From Azolla pinnata (lineage: Eukaryota > Streptophyta > Polypodiopsida > Salviniales > Salviniaceae), in NCBI GenBank assembly GCA_037176905.1, contig JBBBWG010027190.1:1-64000 (forward strand): 64,000 nt of DNA. Direction: 5' to 3'. The translations under genes were made by a program, and so were the position numbers. Positions 11,201 to 22,977 of this stretch are shown piece by piece; the stretch's first letter is position 1, and every line of letters begins with the position of its first letter. The notes beneath the pieces are model-generated. The model had not been told where the DNA came from, made no database searches, and worked only from the letters and a program-made list of their open reading frames with translations.

Positions 11201-14200
11201 TCCAGCAGGCGTAAGAGTAAGACCAGTCTCTGGTCTAGTGGCAGCTGATTACTTTGCCCCTGGTTATTTTGTGTGGGCAGTTCTCATCCATAATTTGGCA
11301 AAGATAGGTTATGAAGAAAAGAATTTATACATGGCCTCTTATGACTGGCGTCTTTCCTTCCAAAACACTGAGGTATTTATGTTTCCGTACAGCATTTGGA
11401 TATCGCTTGGTCCAAGAAAACTTAACTATAACATCATCAAAAGTAGAACTGACAAAACAGGGAAAATTACCAATGGATGCATAAAAGTTTTGAAATTTAC
11501 CAAAAAATGGTTAAATTTCCTTCTTACTAGTAACTTATATTTTAGTGTAAAAACCTTTTTTAATAGGCACATTATCTCTATACGTCTGTCTTTAATTTAG
11601 TATTTGGGATCAAACATTTATTTTTTACATTTTGTTTAGAGGGATACGAAATTAGAAGAGAGAAAGAGAGTTCAAAATGAGATTGAGATTGAGATGAATT
11701 GTGTTCTTTATTAAATGTTTTAATTCTGTATTGTAATTCTACTAACGTGTGTGAGATAGTTTAGATTGACAGTGAGAATGAAGTAAATGTGGTCTTTAAG
11801 AAGTGTTCCTTTTGTTGTAAAAATTATTTTTAAAATAGGAGGGTGTCAAAACTGTGTGCTTATGGTAATTTTTTTAAATAGTTAGGCATCAATAGATGGT
11901 TTCCTGCCATCATATCCTCGTGTTTTTGTCTAGCTATGAAGTTTTCATGATTCTCAGGATGTCCTTGCGAAATAACAGAGAAAAAAGAATGAATTTACTG
12001 TCGAAGTTTCAAGCATTGTTGAGAGGAACATGATGAAGGAAATTTTCGAAAACAATGTTAGGAGTACTAATAAGTTCACCTTTTGGAACATGCTACTTTA
12101 CTGTAAAATGATAGAAAAAGGCCACCCAGAATTCTGCACTTAAGTTTGTGAACTCTGAAATCGTACAGAAACTATAAAATTCAAATTCATTCATTCATAT
12201 TTCTGCTCACAATTCTAAATCTTCAACAAGAAACAAAACGAAGATGATTCGCTGCTAATTAAGAACTAATGACAGAGATTTGTGCTAATCAAATTAATTG
12301 AGGATTGCTTGTAGTTCTCGAATTTTTGCTCATGGTAGTTAGTTACCAGAATTTTATCATGTATTAAACTGTCCCAATTTTCTGAAGTTGTTAAAAATTA
12401 AGAGTTTAAAGTCACACAGACCAAAGAGAATTCCTCCAAACTTTTATGGCATTTTGGGAATCATGGCAAACTACAGTAACAGCTTGATGATTGAACAAAA
12501 AAATTAATGCGTGATTGTATTTGCTTGTTTCTACCAGTATCGTGACAAAAGCTTAAGCAGACTTAAGAGTACCATTGAGCTACTCGTGCAAACAAATGGA
12601 GGGAACAAGGTAGTTGCAGTACCACATTCAATGGGGGCACTGTATTTCATGCATTTCATGAAATGGGTTGAAGCTCCAGCACCAATGGGTGGTGGTGGAG
12701 GTTCTGATTGGTGTGCCAGACACATAAAATCAGTTATGAACATAGGTGGACCTTTGCTTGGTGTTCCAAAAGCTGTATCTGGGCTCTTTTCTGCTGAAGC
12801 CAAAGACATAGCTATGGCCAGGTGCTTAATTCTGCAAAAACATATTTTCTTCTCAGGTCATTTAGTCATAAGTCGGAAAATATATTCAAAATTATATCGT
12901 TAGTCTCTTTGGCTTCTGGCAAAAAGCGTCCTAAACACCAGGGTACTAGTTTGAGTGTGATTCAGTCAAGAATTATATGCTCTCTTAGTTATTCCACTTA
13001 TCACTTTTCACAGCCCAAAGGTTGAAAACAGTACTCAAGCAGTTTTGGGCAACTGGGCACTAATTAAGTGGTGTTCAATCAACAATTACTGTGCTCCCAA
13101 GTGTTGAAAACAGTTTTACTGTTGCTTTAAAGCAATAGTAAAAATGTATGTGGCCAGAAGCACTTTATGCAAGTAGCTTGTGTGCCCCATAAGTAGTTTA
13201 TAGTATTTATTGCTCTGCTGCAAATTATTTGCTAGCAAGTAATTTGACTAGGATATCAAGTGAGCAAAACTAGATCATATGCATCATATGTGGTGGTTCT
13301 AAATTAATGCAGTGTTTGTCTATGTGTAGATGGTGTGATCGTCTCATACATATGTTAAGAATAGGGGATGCTATCGTTCATTCTCCAACTATATCCTTCT
13401 ATTTGTATCTTTAGGGCATAGAAGTGGTTGTCGTTGTCAATAGAGAAACGCTGAAGATATAAGAATGGATAAGGTTTTATGTGTGAACAAGGATGTCATC
13501 TATGTAGAGGTTATTGATTCTGTTCTTTCATGAACAGGGCTGTTGCTCCAGGCGTGTTGGATTCAGAGTTATTTGCTGTACAAACACTCCAGCATATTAT
13601 GCGAGTGTCTCGAACTTGGGATTCAACTATGTCTATGATTCCTAAAGGTGGAGATGTGATATGGGGAGGCATTGATTGGTCGCCTGAAGATGGTTTCCAG
13701 TGCCTACCTAAAAGGATTGCAAACAACCAAGGTTTTACTGAGAAGAAATCACTCACAACGCATCAGCTAAACGAAACTAAAACTCACTATGGAAGGTTGA
13801 TCTCATTTGGAAAAGCTATTTCTGAAAGGCCATCGGATATGCTTAAAATAGAGCCTAAACCCTTCAAGGTTTGTTTGAAAGTTTCTGATGAAAAAATCTG
13901 AAATTCCTGAGTTTTCTTTGTTTTCCCAAATGCCCCTGAAGTGTTCATTTCCTTGGCCCACAAGATAGAAATGAGAAATCCTGGCCATGCGATATGTCCA
14001 ATCACAAGTTCATCATGTGTTAATTAAGCATTTATATGGCTGATTCATCCTCACTCTATTGCATGTTTTGGGATAGTGAAGAATTCAATGGTGTTTCAGG
14101 TGGTTTTCCCTCTTCTATTGATTAACCAAACTGGACTAAACCACTATAGTTTTTGATTGATAGAAAGTGGAGAATGGCACTGTTGCTGTCGAATTAACTG

Positions 14201-16597
14201 TTCATACTTTTGTGATTGTAGTATGTGAGAGATGGTGTGCCAGTAAAGGTGAGCAGGAATCGATCCTGTGGGGATGTGTGGACAGAGTATCATGAGATGA
14301 GCTTGGAAGACATTCAAGTTGTTGCAGAGCATGAAGTCTATACTGCAGATACTATCCCAGACCTTCTGAGGTACGTGGCCCCGAAAATGATGCAGAGAGG
14401 GGATGCTCAATTCTCTCATGGACTTGCAGACAATCTGGATGATCCAAAGTACCAACACTTCAAATATTGGTCAAATCCTCTAGAAACTCGGTAAACTTTC
14501 CGTTAGACCCTTCTTTTATTAGTCAAAACGATTCCAGTCTTTCAAATATTAACAAGAATATCTTGTTCAATTTGGAAAGATCAGTAAACTCTGTGTTTGA
14601 TCCCTTTCGTATTAGCCAAAACACTTCTAACTTTTGAATATTATGTTTTATAAGATGACAAGGATACACTTCTTGAATGATAGATTTTGTTCTAGTGTGT
14701 ATATTCTGGTAAAGTAGTAGAACCTTAAGAGTGCTTCAGTGATTGTGCCTTTTTGCACGGGCCTGAAGGAAACTTAGAAGAGTCATTTGTTCTACGTAGG
14801 ACATCTTAGGAAATTGCTAGGACCTTATGAAAGTCTTTTGTGAACGGAATTCATTGCCCTATTATTGTTTTGTACCTCAGCTCGGAATTGGGAAATCATT
14901 CTCTTGGTTGCCAGTTTCACTGACTTCTTTGGTTGCCAGTTTCACTGGCTTTTCTTTAGAATATTGTGCTTCGCATATACTATGGGAGTCCTTTATCCTA
15001 GCTCTTTCGTTGCCAGTTTCACTGGCTTTTCCTTTAGATTATGGTCCGTTTCATGTTATTCTACACAGGTTCATTCTCATTGTACCACCCAAGGGGTTGA
15101 GATTGGGTTGAGATCAAAGTGGTAGTATACCACCAGATCATACCGAAATTCCAGTGCCTCTACGTTTTTTTAAGTTTTTCAGAAAAAATTCATCTTTCAA
15201 TAATACCTGGAGCGTATGTAAGGGTATCTTGATATTTTTCCATCGTTTATTTATCAATAAATCTCAAGAGATGAAACCTCTTTCAACAAAGTAGACCTAT
15301 GGGATCTTGTGCCTCGGGACTTCCTGGACACGAAAATTGACCTCTAGGTTGCTAGCATCTCAGAGTTCCTGGTATGATATTCACCCTATTAGAAAAAGAT
15401 AATCTCTTTTGATAAGTTGGGTTGTCTTTTTCTATTAAACAGGCTTCGGAAAACTTCTGTTCCTGTTTGTTACTTGATGCTATCATTTTGAACCCTTTGG
15501 TTGTATTGATGAGAAGAGTCGACCATTCTATCATTCTTGAACAGTTTTTTGCGATAATAATAACATTAGCTGACCACAGGAGAGTCGACCATTGTATCAT
15601 TTTGAACTGTTGGGCTGTGTAATGAATGATTTAGAACGTTGAACGGTCCACATTTTTTGCATTGGTCATAACTTCAGATTGATCACAGGAGACTTGGCCA
15701 CATGATCTTACGGATATAATGCATACGTTTTCACTATATATTGATTGCATAAGGGTACCGAATTTGGGCTACCACATACAGCCGTCATCCTCATTGTTGG
15801 TATGTGTGAAATGATCATTCAATTCCATTTTCATACCTTCAAGCTACTGCTATAACCTCTTTGGTTTAGAGATACTGCTTCACATTACATATCCTTGTTC
15901 TATACGCAAATATAGTTTCTGATGGGACACAAGGAAGTCGTTCTCTTGCTGTGCATCTGCATTTTGTTTCTTGTTCTGATGGGGTACAGTGTGGATGTTT
16001 GTTAAAAGGCTGTCAGAAGATAAATTTCTTTCATATGGTGTGCTATCATCTAATATCATTCATTTTTTTAATGGAGTCTAATGTGGGCCATGAAATCTTT
16101 GAAGGTTACCAGATGCTCCAGACATGGAGGTGTACTGCATGTACGGCGTCGGCATATTGACTGAGCGATCATATGTATATAAGCTCTCCCCCCCTGCAGA
16201 GACATGCTACATACCATTCCGTATCAACACAATGGCAAATGGTGAGGATAGTGATCACCTAGGATGTATGAAAGGGGGTACTCTCTTTGTAGATGGTGAT
16301 GAAACAGTTCCAGTGTTAAGTGCTGGTATTATGTGTGCGAAGGGATGGCGTGGAAAAACTCGGTTCAATCCATCGGGTTCGCCTACCTTCATTAGAGAGT
16401 ATAACCATGCTCCACCAGCTAACTTGCTCGAAGGTAGAGGCACCCAAAGCGGCTCACATGTTGATATTATGGGAAATTTCGCATTGATTGAGGATGTAAT
16501 GAGAGTTGCGGCTGGAGCATCTGGAGAAGACCTCGGCGGTGATGAGATCTACTCTGATATATTGAAGTGGGCTGAAAGGGTTCCTCTCAAGTTGTAA
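8288..16597 (+). CDS. PDAT1: Phospholipid:diacylglycerol acyltransferase (PDAT)
   Basis: Seven exons: 8288-8881, 10436-10782, 11150-11372, 12538-12821, 13538-13868, 14222-14490 and 16105-16597, 846 residues in all. PDAT moves an acyl group from a phospholipid to diacylglycerol, making triacylglycerol at the ER. Exon 1 encodes a Lys/Ser-rich low-complexity N-terminus of 198 residues that I cannot align. It is joined by frame and by the donor GGGAAAAG|gtgatc, the least certain junction. A Cys/Trp-rich membrane anchor follows at about 220-243. The LCAT-fold then shows HPVVFVPGIVTGGLELWEG, the nucleophile motif PHSMG (Ser419), VDGDETVP (Asp746/748) and SGSHVDIMG (His801), which complete the catalytic triad. 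The family is usually near 670 residues, so the excess is all N-terminal. All introns are GT-AG. The suffix 1 is by similarity only. Confidence 0.95.
9085..9410 (+). repeat. Telobox-like repeats in PDAT intron 1
   Basis: Three loosely spaced copies of 'agggtttag(ag/gg)tt', each followed by a 'caaa/gggg' and 'atgaa' context, lie about 100 bases apart. AAACCCTAA/TTAGGGTTT teloboxes are known regulatory motifs near plant gene starts. Here they may equally be a decayed minisatellite. Confidence 0.5.
14904..15617 (+). repeat. Short direct repeats in PDAT intron 6
   Basis: Three copies of 'ttgccagtttcactggcttt' (with small changes) lie near 14904, 14929 and 15008. Further on, two copies of 'agagtcgaccatt(c/g)tatcat' lie near 15515 and 15581. 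They are non-coding and explain why this intron is longer than its neighbours. Confidence 0.8.
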
Positions 16598-18539
16598 TGT
16601 TTCTGGCCATTTATGCTAATTATTTTATGATTGGAAATTACCAATCTATAGAGCTCCATTAAAAGCATACGGGTAATGAGAGAATTATGGGCGAGAGTGG
16701 GGAAATCAAGCTATATATTCATCATTCATTACAGAATGTGAGCTTCTCAAATATTTCTACATCTCAATATTGTCTTGTGTTTATGTTTTACAGAGACTTT
16801 GAACCTCTTCATTGTCTCTTCAGAGCATTTACTATTCCCTTCAGATTTGGTAACTTCAATGTTGCGGTAGCATATGATTTGAGCCGCATATGTTCACGTT
16901 TAATTGTCGTCCTTCTTCGTACCAGTTTTGAGATTATAACCAACTCTTGTCGAAATCAATGACTGTTTCCAGGAACACTTTTGATATGAAAAGAAAAGCT
17001 TGCGTTCCTATTCCTTTCGGACTTGTTTGTTGCTTTTGTGCTGCTCGGGTTATTTGAGAGGTATTCATTCCATGTGCTGCTCAGTTGCACTTCGTAGATT
17101 TTCCAAGTTTTTCTTAGAATATGGAGTTGTGCAGCTGTGAAAGGTTGGTTAACATAACAAAAGCTTCTCGATTACTTTCACGCACGAGTACGGATCCAAC
17201 ATACGAGACGCTGGAATCAGTCAAAATAAAGCTTGTGACGTTCAAGTATAGAATCTCAACTACTCCATCATAACGGAAAGAACGCATTATGTATATATCA
17301 GACACTGAATCAAACAATGGATTATTAACGGAAGGTTATCTTGGTTGGTGATGACAATAAAAAAGCACCGCTTCGCCTTTCGACTTGCACTAGACGATTA
17401 GATAACCAACCTCTTTTGGCAATCGAAAGAGAGTGCAGCAAAGAATCAAGCAGTTCAGGGCATTGTGTTCAGACAAGACAGTTAAAAGCAGTTAACAAAA
17501 AGTATGCAAGAAGATGCAGCTCAAAGCCCAAACATCAAAAGGATGATTGATGCCTTGGCCATATAACAAAGCTTTGGTTCTGTAAGACCCTTTCCCAGCT
17601 TTTAACATTATACCAGTTGGTAGGGCGGGGAAAGCTACGATATTCTCAATCAAAAGACACTGAAAAGATCGCAAAATGACTCTCCTTCAAATTATTTATG
17701 CCTGAGGTTGTCATGTAACAGCCAAAACAGCTTCGGTACTACCTTTGGCCAGCAATGAGCTTGTGCTTGATAGTTGCATCAAGTCACGCTACGAGAAAAG
17801 CACATCTCATCGAATCACGCCTTTGTTTCGAAGCAACATCAGAGGCAAATCGTCCGGTATAAGAAATACCTTTCGCATGTAGTGGAAGAAGAGATCGTGA
17901 TCCCTATTACCACAGTATCACGCACTGACCCGCCCTTACAACCAATTTCTATATACATTTCCAAGTATCCAATCCAATGATCAATAAGCTTTTCCATGGT
18001 TGTTCCACACCGTCCAAAAAGAGCCGTGGTTTTTGCTACCCTGATTCTATAAACATTTAACATCTTCCTTAGTTAGCACGCTTGATTCATTTGAGTTGAG
18101 ACTTCCCATCTCAGTCAATGTATTCGTTCCTATTCAGAAAGGAGTTTTCCGATCGATCTAGAATTGCCCCTCAAGAAAATCAAACAGTTTCAAAAACTTT
18201 GGCAGCTTTACAGAGTGCCGACTGCGGAACAATAGAGAGCTCTAGCTAGCTGTTCACGTAATCCTTTCTCCCGCCCACCCCGTCCATGTCTCTCCTATGG
18301 TGTGGATGACTAGACATACACGCACAGAAAGCATGGAACTAAAAAACAACGAAACGCGCAGAGCATTCAACGAAAAACTCACGAGATCAGTTCCGAGTTT
18401 TATTGAGGGAAGAAAGTATTGCAATATTTGTTGTCGTAGAGAATAGGAGGGAGCTCGGACTGACTTATCTGGATGGAGTCCGTCGACGGCTTGCTGGAAA
18501 GACCCCGAGGAGAAGAATATACGCGACGTGAATTATACA
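16598..18539. other. Convergent intergenic region between PDAT and the esterase-like gene
   Basis: No gene is supported. The open frames here are short, lack family resemblance and overlap one another. The stretch should hold the 3' ends of two converging genes: PDAT on + and the NXPE-like gene on -. Confidence 0.6.
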
Positions 18540-18600
18540 CACACACACACACACACACACATGTATGTATGTATGTATGTATGTATGTATATATAGACAC
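18539..18600. repeat. CA then TGTA microsatellite
   Basis: A run of (CA)n passes directly into (TGTA)n. It sits just 3' of the stop codon of the minus-strand gene that ends at 18606, so it is probably in that gene's 3' untranslated region. Confidence 0.95.
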
Positions 18601-18605
18601 ACGAT

Positions 18606-20528
18606 TCACGAGGAGGGCGAAACGGCGGTGGCAGAGGGGGAGTCGGAGCAGATCGAGTTGAGCATCATGTGCACGAGCATGACCTCGACGAAGTAGTGGT
18701 GGGGCTTGTCGAACCAGGGCCAGCGGCGGATGCCGGGGGGGCGCCCATAGTGCCCACCATCGCTGTGGTTGAAGTCGTAGTGGAACGGGAAGGAGGCGTC
18801 GAAGGCGTCGATGACATGCATGCCGCGGAAGCGCTTGCGGAAGCCCTCGAGCAAGATGGCGTTGTAAGCTTCCATCTTCTGGGGGTTGGATTTGTTCCAG
18901 CGGGCGGGGCCAGCGGGGGCCACAGTCGTTCTCAAGAGCATTCGCATCTTCTTCGTCGTCTTCATCGTCTTCATCGTCTTCATCGTCTTCATCGTCTTCA
19001 TCGTCTTCATCGTCTTCATCTTCTTCGTCTTCTTCGCAGCAGCAGCAGCAGCAGCAGCAGCAGCGTTCTCCGTGAGCGGGCTCAAGAGCCGATGCCAGAA
19101 CTCCGCAGCTCTCCCCACCGCCTTGGCGAAGCCGGCTATGTCCTCGAAGTGCAAGCCGTCGTGCAAGCCCGAGTTGAGCACCAACGTGTCGGGGTGCCCC
19201 GAGCTCCCGTTGAAGAACAGCTCCAGCCTCTCCCGATACGCCCTGCTCTTCAGCGAATCGAGGCCCAGCCAATCGCCCATCGTCTCGTGATGCCCGTTGA
19301 ACACATACGACACTCGCACCGCCTGGTCGGGCCTCGTGGGGTTCACAAACAGCGGCTGCTCCACGACGCGATTCATCTCCCACGTCGACACGTTGGCCCA
19401 GCTCGGCGGCGGGTAGTCGAGCGCGAAGATGAGGAGGTTGCGCAGGAAGTCGAGCATGTTGCTGTCCCCCCACATGAAGAGCCAGCGATTCGAGAGGCAA
19501 TCCCACGCCTCCTGCTTGCCGAAGATCCGGAAGCCGCAGGAGCGATCCGAGTAGACCCAGCCGTTGCTCTCGAGATCGGCGACGCGGCCAGAGCACCACG
19601 GCCTCTCGCACTGCGAAGCGAGCGATTCATCGGGCAAGCAACGCCAGCGGCCGTCTTCGGGCTGGGCTTCGCAGCTCGCGTTGAACATCCCCCGCGTCCA
19701 GCGGCCCCCGCCCGAGCCTGCGCTCACCATGTCCTCTTCCCCGCATTCCCGCATCCGCGACGAAGCGGCCTTTCTCGATCCGCTGCCCCTCGAAGCTGCC
19801 ACGAAGTCGATCGATACCCACACCTCCCCGGCCCCGCCCCGCCTCCATTCCAGCGTGCTGTGATCCAGCCCGTGCAGGTTCCCGAACAGGATTCGCGCGG
19901 TGAATCTGTAGAGCCCCGGCTTGCTCCCATCGATCGCGAACCTCACCTCGTAGCTCCCGTCCTCGAGATCCTCCACTTGCGCCCGGCTCCTCCAGTGCTC
20001 GCCCTCGACATCGGCCTCGTAGTAATCCCCCCCCGCGCATCGATCCTGCCCCTCTTCCCCCACCGAGATGAGCTTGAATCGCACCACTTCGTCCGTCGCG
20101 ATCTTCACTGGCCCCTCCCCCTCTTCGCCCAGTCCGGAAACCCTAACCCTAGCCGTCGTCACGTTGTGGCACCGAGATGTTCCGTTCCTCCTCACCTTCT
20201 CCATGATCTCCCGCGTCCTCTGCGTTCGCCCCAGCAGCATCCAATCCGAGAGACGAGGAGAAGCCGGCTCCGATGATGCCTTCCCTTCTTCATCTTCTTC
20301 TTCTTCTCCTCCTCCTCCTCCTTCTTCCCTCCCGCTCCTTGTCGATGCAAATAAGCTGCCTCCCTCCTGCATCGCCGGCGATCCGTGGAACCTCACCAGT
20401 AGTAGCAAACATGCGAAGAGCAGAGCCAAAAGGATGCCTCCATAGCTCAGGCTCGACAACAATCTCGGCTTCTTCGCGCTCGCCGAATGAGCAGAAGCCG
20501 ATCCGTGTCCGGGCTTTAGGTTCTTCAT
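18606..20528 (-). CDS. NXPE/PC-esterase-like type II membrane protein
   Basis: A single uninterrupted exon of 640 residues. The first ATG in frame (20528) is followed by a basic, Ser/Ala-rich cytosolic tail and a signal anchor at about residues 28-45, predicting a Golgi-type type II protein. Residues about 55-90 are an acidic, Gly-rich microsatellite stretch. An NXPE/filamin-like beta region spans about 115-250. The esterase part carries WLFMWGDSN (Ser356 as likely nucleophile) and SDGGHYG (Asp590, His593), the Ser-Asp-His arrangement of PC-esterase/GDSL-like enzymes. Relatives include TBL polysaccharide O-acetyltransferases, but the usual DxxHWCLPG block is absent and the NXPE family fits better. 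The substrate is unknown. Residues about 489-528 are an in-frame insertion of Ala8-9 followed by a repeated Lys-Thr-Met unit built from a 9-bp repeat. Base composition is far more GC-rich than the surrounding DNA. Confidence 0.85.
   Translation of the reverse strand: MKNLKPGHGSASAHSASAKKPRLLSSLSYGGILLALLFACLLLLVRFHGSPAMQEGGSLFASTRSGREEGGGGGEEEEDEEGKASSEPASPRLSDWMLLGRTQRTREIMEKVRRNGTSRCHNVTTARVRVSGLGEEGEGPVKIATDEVVRFKLISVGEEGQDRCAGGDYYEADVEGEHWRSRAQVEDLEDGSYEVRFAIDGSKPGLYRFTARILFGNLHGLDHSTLEWRRGGAGEVWVSIDFVAASRGSGSRKAASSRMRECGEEDMVSAGSGGGRWTRGMFNASCEAQPEDGRWRCLPDESLASQCERPWCSGRVADLESNGWVYSDRSCGFRIFGKQEAWDCLSNRWLFMWGDSNMLDFLRNLLIFALDYPPPSWANVSTWEMNRVVEQPLFVNPTRPDQAVRVSYVFNGHHETMGDWLGLDSLKSRAYRERLELFFNGSSGHPDTLVLNSGLHDGLHFEDIAGFAKAVGRAAEFWHRLLSPLTENAAAAAAAAAAKKTKKMKTMKTMKTMKTMKTMKTMKTTKKMRMLLRTTVAPAGPARWNKSNPQKMEAYNAILLEGFRKRFRGMHVIDAFDASFPFHYDFNHSDGGHYGRPPGIRRWPWFDKPHHYFVEVMLVHMMLNSICSDSPSATAVSPSS
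18944..19064 (-). repeat. In-frame 9-bp and CAG-type repeats inside the esterase domain
   Basis: On the + strand a 9-base unit 'gtcttcatc' is repeated about nine times and is followed by (CAG)n. In the gene's frame this spells poly-Ala and then repeated Lys-Thr-Met. The tract lies between the two conserved catalytic blocks, so it is probably an exposed loop. Confidence 0.9.
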
Positions 20529-20533
20529 CGCGC

Positions 20534-20933
20534 GATCTTCCACACAGTAAGTAGACAAAACCCTCAAGCTGTGCTACACCGTATCTCGGATCTACCTTCA
20601 GCTTCGTGTCGACATTGCCATGAAACCCTCATCTTGTGCCATCGAAGCTTACCCCCGATCTTCACAGTGATCTTCCACACAGTAAGTAGACAAAACCCTC
20701 AAGCTGTGCTACACCGTATCTCGGATCTACCTTCAGCTTCGTGTTCACATCGCCATGAAACCCTGATCTTGTGCCATTGAAGCTTACCCCCAATCTTCAC
20801 AGTGATCTTCCACACAGTAGACAAAACCCTCAAGCTGCTACACCATATCTCCGATCTTACCTTCAGCTTCGTGTTCACATCACCATGAAACCCTGATCTT
20901 GTGCCATTGAAGCTCACCCCCTATCTTCACAGT
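20534..20933. repeat. Three tandem copies of a ~135-bp unit at the esterase gene's 5' flank
   Basis: Copies run 20534-20668, 20669-20803 and 20804-20933, each starting 'gatcttccacacagta' and ending 'atcttcacagt'. Copies 1 and 2 are nearly identical; copy 3 has small deletions. The array begins only six bases from the start codon of the minus-strand gene, so it includes that gene's 5' leader and perhaps its promoter. Confidence 0.93.
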
Positions 20934-20939
20934 GATGAA

Positions 20940-21185
20940 GAAGAAAAACCCCTAATCTTCTTGATCCTCACCGAACAAAAACCCTAATCTTCTTGATCCT
21001 CACCAAACAAAAACCCTAATCTTCTTGATCCTCATCAAACAACAAAAACCCTGATCTTGATTCTCATCAAAACGAAAAAACCCTAATCTTGATCCTCACC
21101 AAACAAAAGCCCTAATCTTGGACCCTCATCAAACAAAAAGAAAACCCTAATCTTGACCATCATCGAAGCCCCTAACCTCGACCGC
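20940..21185. repeat. Degenerate ~30-40 bp 'aaaccctaatctt' repeats
   Basis: About seven imperfect copies of 'aaaaaccctaatcttcttga' alternate with 'tcctcaccaaacaa'. Each contains the plant telobox-like core aaaccctaa. They continue directly from the 135-bp array. Confidence 0.85.
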
Positions 21186-21700
21186 CATTGAAGACCCCAA
21201 ACCTCACAGTGGCCCTGCTCTTCTTGCTCATCCTCAAAGACCCTGATCTTGAGCGCCACCGAGAAAACACCCTGCCCGTTACCCAGAGGTTAATAAGGCA
21301 CGGCCAAATCAAAAAGGCGGAATGTCTGTTACTCCGAGAGATCGAAACCAGATCTAGAGACGAAAGGAAACGAGCGGCGGACCCAATCGGAACATTGATT
21401 AGATTACAAAACAAAAAGGCAGAGGAGAGAGAGAGAGAGAGAGAAAAGGGGAAGGCAGGAGAAATTCCTGACCTCGCATTCATGCCGGAAATCTCATGCG
21501 TCTCGAGGAAAGCAGGAGGGTGGAGCCCGTGCCGACAGATACCGAAAGGAAAAGGGCAAAGGCAGAGAAAACAGACTGGAATTAGGGTCTCTGTTCCTCT
21601 TCTTCTTCTTCTTCTTCTTCTTCTTCTTCCTTCTTCTTCTTCCATTTTTCCTTGCAAAAAAGGTCAAGATTTCCTGTGAATCAAAACATTGAACAAAGAT
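21186..21700. other. Intergenic, GA and CTT microsatellites
   Basis: No gene is recognised. Open frames exist on both strands across 21172-21679, but their ends are simple-sequence (GA)n near 21424-21445 and (CTT)n near 21598-21640, and the middle has no family match that I know. It could be a 5' leader or an unrecognised exon; I see nothing decisive. Confidence 0.45.
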
Positions 21701-21868
21701 GAAGCTTTTAGGTTTAGGGTTTTGGAAGCTTTTAGGTTTAGGGTTTTGGAAGCTTTTAGGTTTAGGGTTTTGGAAGCTTTTGGGTTTAGGGTTTTGGAAG
21801 CTTTTGGGTTTAGGGTTTTTGAAGCTTTTAGGTCTAGGGTTTTTGAAGCTTTTGGGTTTAGGATTTAT
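21701..21868 (+). repeat. 24-bp minisatellite, seven units, carrying TTTAGGG
   Basis: Seven head-to-tail copies of a 24-base unit begin 'gaagctttt' and contain 'aggtttagggtttt'. The first three are almost identical and the later ones diverge. Each unit holds one plant telomere-like heptamer. It is open in two frames on +, but only because 24 is a multiple of three. Confidence 0.97.
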
Positions 21869-22977
21869 TGTGACGGTGAATAAGCTTAAGTTGTAATCAA
21901 TATAACTCACTATCAATTTAATTACGATTTCGCAAAGATTTGTATTGAAGTACCCTGTGATTAGCTCAAGTTGATATAAGATTAAAGTCTAGTTAGATTC
22001 ATATCTAAATTGATTCCCTTATAATTTATAGTACAATGTAAATTATAAAAGATAGTTCAACCCGCTCCAAAAATTCTGAGTTATTGAGGAAGTTTCTTCA
22101 TAAGATATGATACAAGAATCGTCTAACCAACTAAAAACAACTATCAGATTTCTCGATCGTGAGGCCGGAGAGAGAGCAGATTGTGAAGGAGAGGAGTAAC
22201 TAACTGCATTTTTGCAGCAATTTTCGAGTTTTAATGCAAGGGAAACGAGTCGAAAAAGGGCAAAATGTAATGTCCAAAAACATTCGACAGTATAGAAGAT
22301 CATGTCACAAAATACACGAGCAGTTTCTCCAAAACTCGGGGAAAGAATTTCAAAATAGCTCAAGGAAACATAATCTCAAAATGCTGAGAACTAGGAAGTA
22401 GGAAAACTAAGGCATTTGGATTCATGGTGTCAGAAGCAGTGGGCATTCAAAACTGTGTATCAGTTGATATCACACAAAAAAAAGACTGGATGATATATTT
22501 ACACCAGCAATCTTGATGCAACACCAGACCCTGATACCGCTTTTCTTACATTTGGTCGATCAAAAAACACATGCTTAGGTGTTAATAGCAGCATGGTTTC
22601 GGATCGATTTTATGATACAGACACCGTTTCTGATCGTCAAAAGATTCAGGTTTCGAAGGGTCAAAAGGTTGTTGTATTACAGCAACAAAAGTTGCTTTGC
22701 CCCAAGCCTCGGTACCTTCAACTAGATCACACTACGAAAATCGGATTCCGCACTTTTACAAGCAAAAATTACACGGAACAGGAATTCTGCGTGAACGGAA
22801 AAAGAAAAGAAAAATTCGCACCTCCTGTGGATTTCTATCAAAATCTTTGCATAAACATCAGATAAAACGAATAGTTTGCCTGTATATGCCAGCTTCAAAA
22901 TCCACGCTATACTTGCTCTCCGATGCATAGACACAGCTGCTCTTTCGCGATTGATTGTGTTTTCTCCATCTATCTTT
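21869..22977. other. AT-rich spacer and probable 3' region of the MRG gene
   Basis: No coding exon is recognised. The right part should contain the 3' untranslated region of the minus-strand MRG gene that stops at 22978. Confidence 0.55.

Noticed and set aside
18669-20276. Long open frame (535 codons) on + opposite the esterase-like gene
   Set aside because: It is the antisense shadow of a GC-rich single exon. The minus-strand product has a signal anchor and catalytic motifs, while the plus-strand product is Arg/His/Pro-rich with no family features.
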